Positions 54,516 through 63,378 of a DNA stretch of 64,000 bases are shown here, piece by piece. The stretch's first letter is position 1. The number at the start of each line of letters is the position of its first letter. The position numbers and the translations under genes are program-made. The stretch comes from Flavobacterium daejeonense DSM 17708. GTDB lineage: Bacteria; Bacteroidota; Bacteroidia; Flavobacteriales; Flavobacteriaceae. Location of the stretch: positions 1 to 64,000 of the forward strand of contig NZ_AUDK01000011.1 of assembly GCF_000425425.1 (NCBI RefSeq), read 5' to 3'. The notes beneath the pieces were generated by a model. The model was given only the letters and a program-made list of their open reading frames with translations. It made no database searches and was not told where the DNA came from.

Positions 54516-54671
54516 TTTTTACATGTAAGAAATATTTTTATTTTTGTATTGCATAGTAAAAAAATCACACACAACCTTTTAAACAAAAAAAATCGTCTGT
54601 CCATCTATATACGAAAGTTTGTTTGGGCTATATATTAAGTTATACGAAAGTCTCACAATAGTGCAAAAAGT
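54516..54671. other. Gap with an 11-bp direct repeat upstream of an orphan gene
   Basis: TATACGAAAGT occurs exactly twice, at 54608-54618 and 54641-54651, centre-to-centre 33 bp (about three helical turns). The second copy is 20 bp before the next start codon. It could be an operator. Confidence 0.4.
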
Positions 54672-55148
54672 ATGAAAATAAATGTAATCATATTAATCCT
54701 CTTATTTCAAATAATTTCACAAAGTGAAGTTATCGGAAAATACAAAAGATTTGGAGATGATATCACGCTCAATTCTGACTATACTTATGAATATAATTAT
54801 TATTTCGACACTTATTCAGGATGGTCAAAAGGAAATTGGAAAATGAAAAATGACACCATTTATCTATATCCAATTCTAATATATGATACATTAAGAATTC
54901 CTGGAAAAAAAGATTCATTAATATTATCGTCCACTAAAAAGCCAAATCTCATTGTCTCGAAGAATTTAAACGAAATATACTGGCCAGAATCCTCAGGCGA
55001 ACAAACTGGAAATATTTTCAAGAAACTATTTTACAAGAAAGGGAAGTTATTTCAAATAGATAAGAATGGAAAATTGAAAATCAAAAAAGAAAGAAAACCT
55101 TATTACAGAGTAGAAGAGTATTACAACCCTTGGTTTGAGAAAAAATAA
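54672..55148 (+). CDS. Hypothetical secreted protein
   Basis: A 158-residue protein with a short N-terminal hydrophobic region (about 4-18) that may act as a signal peptide. The rest is rich in Lys, Tyr and Asn (IGKYKRFGDDITLNSDYTYEYNYYFDTYSGWSKGNWKMKNDTIYLYP), typical of small beta-rich Bacteroidota envelope proteins. No family is recognised. It is A/T-rich, and its flanks differ from neighbouring core genes, which suggests recent acquisition. Confidence 0.5.
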   Translation: MKINVIILILLFQIISQSEVIGKYKRFGDDITLNSDYTYEYNYYFDTYSGWSKGNWKMKNDTIYLYPILIYDTLRIPGKKDSLILSSTKKPNLIVSKNLNEIYWPESSGEQTGNIFKKLFYKKGKLFQIDKNGKLKIKKERKPYYRVEEYYNPWFEKK

Positions 55149-55349
55149 TAACCTTCGCACAAAAGCGGTAGCTGTTGGACAACCCCAATTTTGGATTGAT
55201 TTTTTTTAAAATGATACCATTTCAACCTCTTTTAAAGCGATTTCAAAGGGAGTTTGTATCTACACAAATTAGTTTTAACAGAAAAACAATCGTATTTTTA
55301 ATCCCAACCTGTGCCTACTAGCCAAACATTAGTTACATAAAAAAACATT
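55149..55349. other. Gap between orphan genes; nothing clearly functional
   Basis: This 201-bp stretch has no ORF that looks protein-coding. It contains a short octamer GTGCCTAC (near 55312) that also occurs near 18851 in another accessory gap. No promoter pair or terminator was found. Confidence 0.35.
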
Positions 55350-55883
55350 ATGAGAAAAACATCACTTTTCATTGCTACAAGTTTAGATGGCTACATTGCA
55401 AAGCCGAATGATGATCTTAGTTTTTTGAAACTCGTCGAAAAGGAAGGCGAAGATTATGGTTATAAAGAATTTACAGATACAATTGACACTTTGATTATTG
55501 GCAGAAAAACCTATAATTATGTCCTTAAAGAAATTGGTTCCTCTCATTACGACAATGGACAAAGAGAGGTATATGTTATCACAAGAACCTCAAGACCAAG
55601 TGTTGGCAGAACAACTTTTTACAGAGGTAAACTGACCGATTTAGTAAAACAACTAAAATCTGAAAATGGGAAAAACATATATTGTGATGGCGGTGCAGAA
55701 GTAATTAATGAACTATTAAAAAATGATTTGATTGATGAATTTATTATCTCTGTCATTCCTGTTTTATTAGGAAATGGGACAAGATTATTTAAAGATGGAC
55801 GTCCTGAACAATTACTCGAATTTGTAAAAGCAAAAACATTTGATACGGGATTAACACAATTGCATTACAAACGAAAAAAATAA
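55350..55883 (+). CDS. Dihydrofolate-reductase-like (RibD C-terminal family) protein
   Basis: A 177-residue protein of the RibD_C/DHFR-like fold. It has the N-terminal SLDGYIAKPNDDLSFL, TLIIGRKTYNYVL (the NADPH-binding GRKTY), then IYCDGGAEVINELLKNDLIDEF and PVLLGNGTRLFKDG. Such proteins are probable NADPH-dependent reductases rather than true folate DHFR. A paralogue lies at 57697. The flanks are A/T-rich and contain a repeat element (55914), which fits an accessory gene. Confidence 0.85.
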   Translation: MRKTSLFIATSLDGYIAKPNDDLSFLKLVEKEGEDYGYKEFTDTIDTLIIGRKTYNYVLKEIGSSHYDNGQREVYVITRTSRPSVGRTTFYRGKLTDLVKQLKSENGKNIYCDGGAEVINELLKNDLIDEFIISVIPVLLGNGTRLFKDGRPEQLLEFVKAKTFDTGLTQLHYKRKK

Positions 55884-55913
55884 AAAACACCCCCTCTATT
55901 GCTAGCGCAAGCG

Positions 55914-56075
55914 CAATGTTATGAAGTTAAGCTTTTTGTCGTCACTTCGAGTGATTTTAAATAATAATGCGGGAGCTTTATTATTTAAAATTGTATCGAG
56001 AAGTCTTGTTTAAACTAGAGTTCTCGATACTGGCTTACGATTTTCTATCGCAAATTGTAAGCCAATAACAGGACT
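55914..56075. mobile_element. Inverted copy of the MITE-like element at 18966, 3' end decayed
   Basis: Bases 55914-56065 are the reverse complement of 19016-19160 with few differences. The left end CAATGTTATGAAGTTAAG corresponds to CAATGTCATTAAGTTAAG of the first copy. The same three internal hairpins are present. The right end diverges after GTAAGCCAA, and no clear target duplication remains. Confidence 0.8.
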
Positions 56076-56177
56076 AAAAATGAGTTGTAAATCTATTTTA
56101 GGATTAAGTATAAATATGTAAACTTTTTTTAGGACGAGACACAAAAAGCAAAAATCGCTAAAAAAAAAAATAAAAAA

Positions 56178-57029
56178 ATGAAACACCTCATCAAATTGAG
56201 TTACTTACTCTTATTAGCAATCAGCACTAAAGGATTCGCACAACAAACTACCGTTGTTCCAAAAGTAATTGTAACCGAAACCGAAAAAACACTTCAATCG
56301 CAATGGCAGGGCAAAAAGGTCGCATTTTTGGGAGATTCCATGACCGATAAACGCCGTGTTGGGACAACTTATGTGTACTGGGAATACCTGAATGAATTGT
56401 TAGGAATAGAATCATTTGTGTACGGCATCAGCGGTAATCAATGGAATCATATTTACAAACAAGCCGAAAAACTAAAAGCCGAAAAAGGAACAGATCTGGA
56501 TGCCATCATCATTTTTGCCGGAACCAATGATTACATGCACGGCACTCCTATTGGTGACTTTTTTACTGAAACAACAAAACAAACCAACTTTAACGGCAAA
56601 GAAGTAAGTCGTAAATACCGCACACCCATTTTCAATGATACTACCTTTTGCGGAAGAATTAACAAGGCGATGGCTTATTTGAAAAACAATTTTCCGCAGC
56701 AGCAAATTGTTATCATGACTCCTATTCACAGGGGGTATGCAAAATTTAATGACAAAAATGTGCAACCGGACGAAAACTTTTGCAACGAACAGGGTTTGTA
56801 CATCGATAGTTATATAGAGGTTCTAAAACAGGCGGCTTCCTATTGGGCTGTTCCACTAATTGATTTGTATTCAACTAGTGGCTTGTTCCCTATGTCGGAA
56901 TCGCATTTGCAATATTTTCATAATAAAGATACAGACAGACTGCATCCTAACGCTTTGGGAGATTATCGTTTGGCTAAAACCATTCAGTACCAATTACTAG
57001 CTTTGCCTTCCGGTTTTGTACAAAAATAA
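56178..57029 (+). CDS. SGNH/GDSL-family hydrolase, secreted
   Basis: A 283-residue enzyme with a signal peptide (about 1-21, ending GFAQ). SGNH blocks are visible: GDS with Ser54 (LGDSMTDKRR), GISGNQW, FAGTNDY (block III) and DRLHPNALG (block V, catalytic Asp and His). It should be a periplasmic or secreted esterase; substrate unknown (lipid or carbohydrate ester). Monocistronic, with a terminator at 57036. Confidence 0.88.
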   Translation: MKHLIKLSYLLLLAISTKGFAQQTTVVPKVIVTETEKTLQSQWQGKKVAFLGDSMTDKRRVGTTYVYWEYLNELLGIESFVYGISGNQWNHIYKQAEKLKAEKGTDLDAIIIFAGTNDYMHGTPIGDFFTETTKQTNFNGKEVSRKYRTPIFNDTTFCGRINKAMAYLKNNFPQQQIVIMTPIHRGYAKFNDKNVQPDENFCNEQGLYIDSYIEVLKQAASYWAVPLIDLYSTSGLFPMSESHLQYFHNKDTDRLHPNALGDYRLAKTIQYQLLALPSGFVQK

Positions 57030-57035
57030 AATCTG

Positions 57036-57070
57036 AAAAAAGTGGTTGTCCTAATAACAATCACTTTTTT
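57036..57070 (+). terminator. Rho-independent terminator after the GDSL hydrolase gene
   Basis: AAAAAAGTGGTTGT (57036-57049) pairs with ACAATCACTTTTTT (57057-57070) with one G-U pair and a 7-nt loop. Confidence 0.85.
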
Positions 57071-57154
57071 ATTCCTATTTTTGAGTAAAAGTAGAACTTA
57101 GAAAAATTGGCTTGCAACAAAATAGCATTTCTAAGTTTTTAAAAGACAATAAAA

Positions 57155-57652
57155 ATGGGACACTATAAAGCCAATTCGATTAATTCTCACAATTTTAATC
57201 TGACCTCAGACGACCAACAAATTGGAGCGTTAGTTTACTCCAAATGGTATTCCTTCAACGCAGACATTTTACTCGCGGATGGTTCAAAATACGAACTAAA
57301 ATCGAAAGATCTTTGGGATTCAAAAATAGAACTGAAAGACAGTAGTCAAAATATTTTACTGGAGTTTAAAATGGGTTGGAAAGGCATTCTTATCAAAAGT
57401 TTTTTTGATACAAAAGAAACAACTTATTTACTCAAACTTAAAGGTTTGTTCAGTAATAAATTCACCTTGATTGACGCCGAAAAAACCGAGTTACTGGTGG
57501 CTGAAACCGATTTTAAATGGAGTAAATTCAGTTATGATTATCATATCGAAACAACAGCGGTTTTTGAACAATTGGACAGCAGAGAACTATTTTTACTAAC
57601 CCTGTTACATTGTGTCAATTACTACATGAACAGCATTGCAACCGGCGGTTAA
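57155..57652 (+). CDS. Conserved hypothetical protein
   Basis: A 165-residue soluble protein without a signal peptide. It consists mainly of beta-strand-like segments (SKWYSFNADILLADGSKYELKS, KIELKDSSQNILLEFKMGWKG, TYLLKLKGLFSNKFTLID), followed by a C-terminal helix with LFLLTLLHCVNYYMN. The layout resembles tubby-like or LURP-type beta-barrels, which is a weak guess. A -7-like TATTTTTG (57076-57083) lies 72 bp upstream without a proper TTTG. Confidence 0.55.
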   Translation: MGHYKANSINSHNFNLTSDDQQIGALVYSKWYSFNADILLADGSKYELKSKDLWDSKIELKDSSQNILLEFKMGWKGILIKSFFDTKETTYLLKLKGLFSNKFTLIDAEKTELLVAETDFKWSKFSYDYHIETTAVFEQLDSRELFLLTLLHCVNYYMNSIATGG

Positions 57653-57696
57653 TTTAAATTTGCTTATCTTTAAAACCAACTTTAAAAAGCAGCATC

Positions 57697-58272
57697 ATGG
57701 GAAAAATAATTTCGTTTATGCATATCTCACTCGACGGTTTTGTAGCCGGACCAAACGGAGAAATGGACTGGATTAAAATAAATGAAGAAATTTTTGATTT
57801 TGTAGGCAAACGCATCAGCACCGGAAATACTGCTTTGTACGGTCGAAAAACCTACGAAATGATGGAAAGCTACTGGCCTACCGCCGCCGACAAACCCAAT
57901 GCCAGCAAACACGACAGAGAACATTCTAAATGGTACAGCAAAGTACATAAAGTGGTTTTATCCCAAAGCTTAAAAAATGTAAAGCTGGTCAACACCACCA
58001 TTATCAGCGAGCGTCTTTCCGAAGAAATTAATGCTGTAAAACAACAAACTCTTAACGATATTTTACTTTTTGGCAGCCCAACTGCTACTCATGCACTGAT
58101 ACAGCAAAACTTAATTGACGGTTACTGGCTTTTTGTAAATCCGGTTATTCTGGGAAAAGGAATTCCGTTGTTTAAAGATGTTCAAGAAAAAACTGCGCTT
58201 CAACTCATCGGCAGCCACAGTTTTGACTGTGGTGTTATAGAGCTGAATTATTTGGTAAACAAAAAAGAGTAA
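57697..58272 (+). CDS. Dihydrofolate-reductase-like (RibD C-terminal family) protein
   Basis: A 191-residue protein of the same fold as the one at 55350, with closer match to the typical Bacteroidota form: SLDGFVAGPNGEMDWIKINEEIFDFVG, ALYGRKTYEMMESYWP, ILLFGSPTATHALIQQNLIDGYWLFVNPVILGKGIPLFKD. It is probably an NADPH-dependent reductase; folate reduction is not implied. Starts 45 bp after the previous gene. Confidence 0.88.
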   Translation: MGKIISFMHISLDGFVAGPNGEMDWIKINEEIFDFVGKRISTGNTALYGRKTYEMMESYWPTAADKPNASKHDREHSKWYSKVHKVVLSQSLKNVKLVNTTIISERLSEEINAVKQQTLNDILLFGSPTATHALIQQNLIDGYWLFVNPVILGKGIPLFKDVQEKTALQLIGSHSFDCGVIELNYLVNKKE

Positions 58273-58408
58273 GCACCTCCTTTTTAAAATTTCTGTTCAA
58301 GAACGTTCTCTTTGAAATTTCTAATCTTTTTTGAAATCAAAGAGCGCTAAAGTCATTTTATTTCCGCATATTAGTGCTAACCAATCTGACTTTTGTAAAT
58401 TAACAACT

Positions 58409-59002
58409 ATGTGGTGGCAATATCTACTCGTTTTTTTAGGAGCTTTTCTGTTTGATGTTGTTCCGTTTCCGTTTCCGCCTGCTTTTACCATAATGGTAAC
58501 TCTAAAAATACTTTTTGACTTAGATACCTGGTGGGTTATTATTCTGGGAGTATTGGGCTCTATTGCGGGACGCTACACCCTTACTTTGTACATTCCGTTA
58601 CTGGCCGACAAAATATTCAAACCTCAAAAAAACAAAGAAGTACAGTTTTTAGGCGAAAAAATAAGTGAAGAAGGTTGGAAAAGCCAAATGGTAATTCTGA
58701 CTTATTCACTGATGCCCCTGCCTACTACACCATTATTTTTAGCTGCCGGAATGGCTCGACTAAAACCCATTCAAATTATTCCGGCTTTTTTTGTTGGCAA
58801 ATTTATCAGTGACGCAATTGCTGTACATTTGGGCGATTTTGCCTCAGAAGGCATCGACGACATCCTAAATGAAGCTCTTTCCTGGAATTCCATTCTCAGT
58901 TTAGTACTTAGTTTATTATTCATTGCAGCCTTACTTTTCATCGATTGGTTTGCCCTGATTGAAAAAAAACAATTCAGGCTGAATTTTAAAATTTGGAAAT
59001 AA
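58409..59002 (+). CDS. Hypothetical membrane protein, SNARE-associated/DedA-like
   Basis: A 197-residue inner-membrane protein with about five hydrophobic segments. The pattern includes an N-terminal helix WWQYLLVFLGAFLFDVVPFPFPPAFTIM and a re-entrant-like MPLPTTPLFLAAGMARLKPIQIIPAFFVGKFISDA, reminiscent of the VTT/DedA fold. The assignment is tentative. The frame opens at a TTG at 58331, but the ATG at 58409 is preferred because the upstream residues are polar and not family-like. Confidence 0.6.
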   Translation: MWWQYLLVFLGAFLFDVVPFPFPPAFTIMVTLKILFDLDTWWVIILGVLGSIAGRYTLTLYIPLLADKIFKPQKNKEVQFLGEKISEEGWKSQMVILTYSLMPLPTTPLFLAAGMARLKPIQIIPAFFVGKFISDAIAVHLGDFASEGIDDILNEALSWNSILSLVLSLLFIAALLFIDWFALIEKKQFRLNFKIWK

Positions 59003-59033
59003 ACCCAAACAAAAAATCCCAACAACAGCAATA

Positions 59034-59073
59034 AAAAACGGCGCAAACTCCGTGGAGACCTGCGCCGTTTTCT
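59034..59073. terminator. Terminator after the membrane protein gene
   Basis: AAAACGGCGCA (59035-59045) pairs with TGCGCCGTTTT (59061-59071), and an inner CTCC/GGAG hairpin lies in the loop. T runs are present on both strands, so it may act in both directions, shared with the convergent gene at 59132. Confidence 0.8.
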
Positions 59074-59131
59074 ATCCCAAAACATTCGGAATAACAATTT
59101 TTATTGGGCTTTTAAGATGACAGTTAAATCA

Positions 59132-59413
59132 CTAAAACAACTTGTAGATGCGATGAATTGGGATAACCACGCCTTGTTTTAAAACAACATTTTTATCGGT
59201 TACCGCCCACACGGTGGTGTTTACAATTTTTTTCGATTCGTTGTCTTCAAAGAAAATTTTAATTTTAGAATGCTCCAAATTACCTAATGACAAAGCCCGG
59301 TTAATTTCGCTTATTCGGGTTTTTACCTCGCTGTCATCATCAAGCACATCTGTAGCAGGAAATTTTAGAGAAGCAATATCTTCTTTCTCTATGATTGTGA
59401 ATTCTTCTGTCAT
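59132..59413 (-). CDS. Conserved hypothetical small protein
   Basis: A 93-residue soluble acidic protein. It opens with MTEEFTIIEKEDIASLKF and ends in VWAVTDKNVVLKQGVVIPIHRIYKLF. It has mixed alpha/beta prediction and resembles the small group of Flavobacterial proteins often seen near stress genes; I cannot name the family. Transcribed convergently with the gene at 58409. Confidence 0.6.
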   Translation of the reverse strand: MTEEFTIIEKEDIASLKFPATDVLDDDSEVKTRISEINRALSLGNLEHSKIKIFFEDNESKKIVNTTVWAVTDKNVVLKQGVVIPIHRIYKLF

Positions 59414-59572
59414 GATCGAAATTTTTAATTAATACTAATGGCTATCGCAACGACAGAAAGGGTTTTACCGCTATCCTTTCAGCAATAACCTACTATAAAA
59501 TTAAAAACAATCTTTTGATGTAAATGCCAATTTTTTATTAATTTTTCAATACAAATTAGAATTTGATGCAAA

Positions 59573-59605
59573 TAAAAAAAACGATTCTACACTTGGTAAA
59601 ACCGT
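59573..59605 (-). terminator. Terminator of the cco operon
   Basis: On the minus strand ACGGTTTTAC (59596-59605) pairs with GTAGAATCGT (59581-59590) with two G-U pairs and a 5-nt loop, followed by seven T (59574-59580). It lies about 38 bp after the SafE-like stop codon. Confidence 0.8.
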
Positions 59606-59642
59606 CTTTTTTCATCTAAAAACTATTTAAAACTAAAATCAC

Positions 59643-60344
59643 TCAATGACAATCAGGATTAGCCTGTACAAATAAACTCATCGTGGAAGGAGACACATAA
59701 GGAATCCCCAAACCTAATCCTCTGAGAATAAACAACAACCCGATAACCGCCACCACATAAGGGATGGTTTTTTGAATTTTATTTCGGGTAGCCAAATTTA
59801 AAAACGAATTAATATAGACCACGCTGCTCATTAAAGGAACGGTACCCAATCCAAACAAAATCATATACAAAACCCCTAAACCACTACTTTGCATCGCAAT
59901 AGCGCCAAACAAAGCCACATAAACCATTCCGCAGGGCAAAAATCCGTTTAGCAAACCAATCGTAAAAAGAGATTGATAACTTTTCTTCTTAAACTGATTT
60001 CCTAAAACCTGTTTTAACTTAGAAATTCCTCTGAAAATTGGTTTTGAAAAATTATAATTAGCAAATGTTCTTTCGGGAATTACGATGGCTGCAATCATTA
60101 AAATTCCAATAATAACAGACAATTTTTGTTGCATTCCCGCCATAAAAAAACCTTTACCTAACAATCCGAAAATAAAACCGATACCGGCATAAGCCGCAAT
60201 CCGCCCCAAGTGATAGGTAATAATCTGCGTTACTTTCTTAGCCGGATTATTTCGATCCACAGGCAGCATCATCGCTATAGGACCACACATCCCAATGCAA
60301 TGAAAACTACTTAGTAATCCAAATATCAAAGCGGTGTAAAGCAT
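59643..60344 (-). CDS. SafE/TauE- or UreH-like membrane protein linked to cbb3 oxidase
   Basis: A 233-residue protein with six hydrophobic segments, starting FGLLSSFHCIGMCGPIAMMLP and containing a repeat of that motif in NGFLPCGMVYVALFGAI. The paired Cys residues (CIGMCGP and LPCGMV) resemble the DsbD/UreH-type transporters and may handle metal or reducing equivalents. In Bacteroidota it often follows ccoH. A role in copper delivery or haem maturation is a plausible inference only. Confidence 0.8.
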   Translation of the reverse strand: MLYTALIFGLLSSFHCIGMCGPIAMMLPVDRNNPAKKVTQIITYHLGRIAAYAGIGFIFGLLGKGFFMAGMQQKLSVIIGILMIAAIVIPERTFANYNFSKPIFRGISKLKQVLGNQFKKKSYQSLFTIGLLNGFLPCGMVYVALFGAIAMQSSGLGVLYMILFGLGTVPLMSSVVYINSFLNLATRNKIQKTIPYVVAVIGLLFILRGLGLGIPYVSPSTMSLFVQANPDCH

Positions 60345-60431
60345 TCTTTTTTAATTATAAATTGTTAATTATGAATTATAAATTTTCTACTTGTTCCTCC
60401 ATAAAACTCATAACACATAACCCACAACTTT

Positions 60432-60884
60432 TTACTGAATATAAATCGGTTCCTTAGTCAGGTATTTTTTCCCGGCATATTGCCATTCCATATTAATGTC
60501 CCATTGACCGCCTACCAATTTTGATTTAGGTATGAGCAAAGTTGGATTAGATAACGAAATCGGAGTGTCGAAATCTAATTTTTTGTTAGACGGTCGGTAA
60601 AGGGACACTATTCCTGTAATTTGGTTCGGTGCAAACTCCTGCGGAAATTCAATAGTAATTCCCGCATCGGTTTTGGTTATGATTGGTTTTTGTTTCAAAT
60701 CCTGAGCATTTTGAACACGCTCCATTTCTTCCTGAAAGCGGGCATCATGCTTGTAATATTCTTCCACAACCAATTCGTTGTCATACTTTGAATTGGATTG
60801 TACTTTTATTACAAAATATAATATAAAGCTCATAAACAACGCTATGGCTATTAGTAATCCTGTTCCCCAATTGATTCTTTTCAT
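60432..60884 (-). CDS. ccoH: FixH/CcoH-family protein
   Basis: A 150-residue protein with an N-terminal membrane anchor (about 5-28, WGTGLLIAIALFMSFILYFVIKV) and a periplasmic beta-rich domain. The sequence EEYYKHDARFQEEMERVQNAQDL and the following beta segments are typical of FixH in Bacteroidota. CcoH is needed for cbb3 oxidase assembly. It lies 39 bp downstream of ccoG on the same strand and 87 bp before the SafE-like gene. Confidence 0.88.
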   Translation of the reverse strand: MKRINWGTGLLIAIALFMSFILYFVIKVQSNSKYDNELVVEEYYKHDARFQEEMERVQNAQDLKQKPIITKTDAGITIEFPQEFAPNQITGIVSLYRPSNKKLDFDTPISLSNPTLLIPKSKLVGGQWDINMEWQYAGKKYLTKEPIYIQ

Positions 60885-60923
60885 CGTCCTATATTTTTTA
60901 AAGTAAACCTTTCTCTTTCTTTA

Positions 60924-62357
60924 TCAATCAAAACTTCTCGGGCTTAAAAAACTCGTACTGGTGGTTTCTATTTTTTGATCGCCGTTATATACTTCTACTT
61001 TTAATTTCGTTATATCGCTTTCCAGCAAATATTTATTGATTTCAATAAATAAAGTTCCGCTGCTCATCCCTTGTTTAGGTACTTTTAAACTTTGTTTTCC
61101 TACTACTTTCAGATTTCCTTTGATGTTTTTCAGTTTGAAATGAATATCATTAAAATCATCGTTGGTTTTATTGATAATTTTATAAGTAAACACATTGCTG
61201 ATATTTTCTCCTTTATGCTGATACAACTGTCCCGGTAATCGCAAAATAAGCGCCTCGACATCGGTGCGTAAAAACAACAGCCCTACTAACATTCCAACCA
61301 AAATGACTAAAACAGCGGTGTAGCCTTTCATTCGGGTGGTGAATTTAAACGGTGCTTTTTTCTCAATTTCATCTTCCGAAGCATAACGAATCAAACCTTT
61401 AGGCAAGCCCACGCTTTCCATAATACTGTCGCATTCGTCAATACAGGCCGTACAGTTTACACATTCTAACTGCGTTCCGTTTCGAATATCAATTCCGGTA
61501 GGACACACATTCACACACTGATGGCAGTCGATACAATCGCCTTTTCCGGTTAAAACACGGTCTTCTTTTTTATTGAATTTGGCACGTCCGGCTTCTTTTT
61601 CGCCTCGAACAAAATCATACGTTACATTAATAGATTTATTGTCTAATAATACGCCCTGCAATCTTCCGTAAGGACAGGCTATGATACAAACCTGTTCCCG
61701 AAACCAAACAAAAATAAAATAGAAGATTCCGGTAAAAATGGCCAACGAAATCAGCGTTTTCAAATGATTTAACGGATTATCTTCAATCATCGCAATCAAA
61801 GTATCACTTCCTATCAAATACGCCAGAAAAATATTGGCTATCCCAAAAGAAATCAACAGGAATACCGTCCATTTCAAGGCTTTCTTTCTGATTTTTTCGG
61901 CATTCCATTCCTGTTTTGCCAATCGCATCTGAGCACCTCTGTCACCTTCTATCCAATATTCAATTCGTCTGAAAACCATTTCCAGAAAAATAGTTTGCGG
62001 ACAAATCCAGCCACAAAATATACGCCCGAAAATAACCGTAAACAAAATCACAAACACCACTCCGATGATCATAAAGAGCACAAAAAGATAGAAATCCTGC
62101 GGCCAGAATGGAAATCCGAAGATGTTAAAACGACGCTCCAGAATATTGAACATCATAAACTGATTGCCATTTACTTTTATAAAAGGATTAGCAACCAGAA
62201 TTAACAACAAAACATAACTCAGTGCCTTTCGGTAATTATAAAATTTTCCGGATGGTTTTTTAGGATAAACAAATTTCCTTTTTCCTTCATTGTCAATTGT
62301 TCCAATGCTGTCCCGAAAGCTTTCGTGACTAAATGTTTCGTCGGCTAATTTTGACAT
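60924..62357 (-). CDS. ccoG: Cbb3 oxidase assembly protein CcoG (FixG/RdxA)
   Basis: A 477-residue membrane protein that likely supplies or reduces copper for cbb3 assembly. It has five or so hydrophobic helices and a cytosolic 4Fe-4S ferredoxin domain, with CIDCHQCVNVCPTGIDIRNG and CVNCTACIDECDSIMES. The C-terminal beta domain is of the FixG type. The frame opens further upstream (62501) and would run over a hairpin, so the ATG at 62357 (MSKLADETFSHESFRDS) is preferred. Confidence 0.93.
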   Translation of the reverse strand: MSKLADETFSHESFRDSIGTIDNEGKRKFVYPKKPSGKFYNYRKALSYVLLLILVANPFIKVNGNQFMMFNILERRFNIFGFPFWPQDFYLFVLFMIIGVVFVILFTVIFGRIFCGWICPQTIFLEMVFRRIEYWIEGDRGAQMRLAKQEWNAEKIRKKALKWTVFLLISFGIANIFLAYLIGSDTLIAMIEDNPLNHLKTLISLAIFTGIFYFIFVWFREQVCIIACPYGRLQGVLLDNKSINVTYDFVRGEKEAGRAKFNKKEDRVLTGKGDCIDCHQCVNVCPTGIDIRNGTQLECVNCTACIDECDSIMESVGLPKGLIRYASEDEIEKKAPFKFTTRMKGYTAVLVILVGMLVGLLFLRTDVEALILRLPGQLYQHKGENISNVFTYKIINKTNDDFNDIHFKLKNIKGNLKVVGKQSLKVPKQGMSSGTLFIEINKYLLESDITKLKVEVYNGDQKIETTSTSFLSPRSFD

Positions 62358-62398
62358 TTTATTTGTGATTTTTAATCTAAAACAATAGATTGTTTTTA

Positions 62399-62456
62399 CC
62401 ATTAAGGAATTATGTATTAGAATTCCATGAGCCAAATCTTCATAATTCCCTAATGG
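62399..62456. repeat. Quasi-palindrome in the ccoP-ccoG gap
   Basis: CCATTAAGGAATTATG (62399-62414) and CATAATTCCCTAATGG (62441-62456) match at 15 of 16 positions around a 26-nt loop. It lies between the ccoP stop and the ccoG start. Confidence 0.8.
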
Positions 62457-62466
62457 CTTAAAATTT

Positions 62467-63357
62467 TTATTTTGCTGCAGCTTCCTCAACCCAAATTTCA
62501 CCGTCCGGCGCTTTTGGATCTTTAGGATTACTGCCTTTTAAAGATATAATATAGCTGGCTACTTTTTGAATTTCTTTTGGTTTCAAAGTTCCTTTCCAGG
62601 AAATCATTCCTTTTCCGTCACGCCCCCCGTTAGTAATGGTGTGGAAAATATTCTTGATTCCGCCCCCCAAAATCCAGTTGTCATCGGTTAAGTTAGGACC
62701 AATTTGCCCTCCCGCATCAGCACGGTGACAGGCGGCACAATTGGTTTCAAAAGTTGTTTTTCCAATTGCTAAATCGGCCGGATCCGTTAGTTGGGTAACC
62801 GTTTTTTCGTCCATTAAATCAGGTGCATTTTTCATGTATTCCGCCACTTCAATTTTGGCCTGAGCCAATTCTTTTTTCAATTCCATTTCCTGATTATCGG
62901 CTCCCAGCATTTCGTAACGCACTAAATAAATAGCAGCAAAAACGATACAGGCATAGAAAGAATACACCCACCATGGTGGCAAATTATTATCTAATTCTTT
63001 GATTCCGTCGTAATCATGATTCATCAACAGGCTGGCTTCATTTTCGATAGGAACCGTGCGGGTAAGCTTGTTCATCAGGTTTTTAAACCATGCTGATTCT
63101 TTTAATGGCAATTGTTCTTCGGCTGCTAATCGGGCTTTTTCTTCTTCCGGCAACAATTGGTACACAATATTGTCAGCCGCTTTAATTACCATTTCGATAG
63201 CAATTAGCAACAACAATACCACCAATAAAATGACGTCAACCATTGGGTATTTGATAAAAGCCGCCCGGTCTCCGGAGTCAATAAAATATTCGATAGCACC
63301 AAAAATGAGGAAGAAAATCACCGGTACTCTTACATATGCTGGAATTATTTTTTTCAT
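62467..63357 (-). CDS. ccoP: Cbb3-type cytochrome c oxidase subunit III (CcoP), single-haem form
   Basis: A 296-residue protein. Two N-terminal membrane helices (about 8-25 and 35-57), then a periplasmic domain anchored by another helix (about 130-150) and a cytochrome c domain with a single CAACH (about 210) and GMISWKG providing the axial Met. Proteobacterial CcoP has two haem motifs; here only one CXXCH is visible. It passes electrons to the catalytic subunit. Precedes ccoG on the minus strand. Confidence 0.93.
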   Translation of the reverse strand: MKKIIPAYVRVPVIFFLIFGAIEYFIDSGDRAAFIKYPMVDVILLVVLLLLIAIEMVIKAADNIVYQLLPEEEKARLAAEEQLPLKESAWFKNLMNKLTRTVPIENEASLLMNHDYDGIKELDNNLPPWWVYSFYACIVFAAIYLVRYEMLGADNQEMELKKELAQAKIEVAEYMKNAPDLMDEKTVTQLTDPADLAIGKTTFETNCAACHRADAGGQIGPNLTDDNWILGGGIKNIFHTITNGGRDGKGMISWKGTLKPKEIQKVASYIISLKGSNPKDPKAPDGEIWVEEAAAK

Positions 63358-63378
63358 TTTGTTTATTTTGAAATTATA

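Noticed and set aside
18851..55320. Integron-like attC sites around orphan genes
   Set aside because: Short shared words and hairpins exist, but canonical paired core sites and an integrase gene were not found, so this is not claimed.
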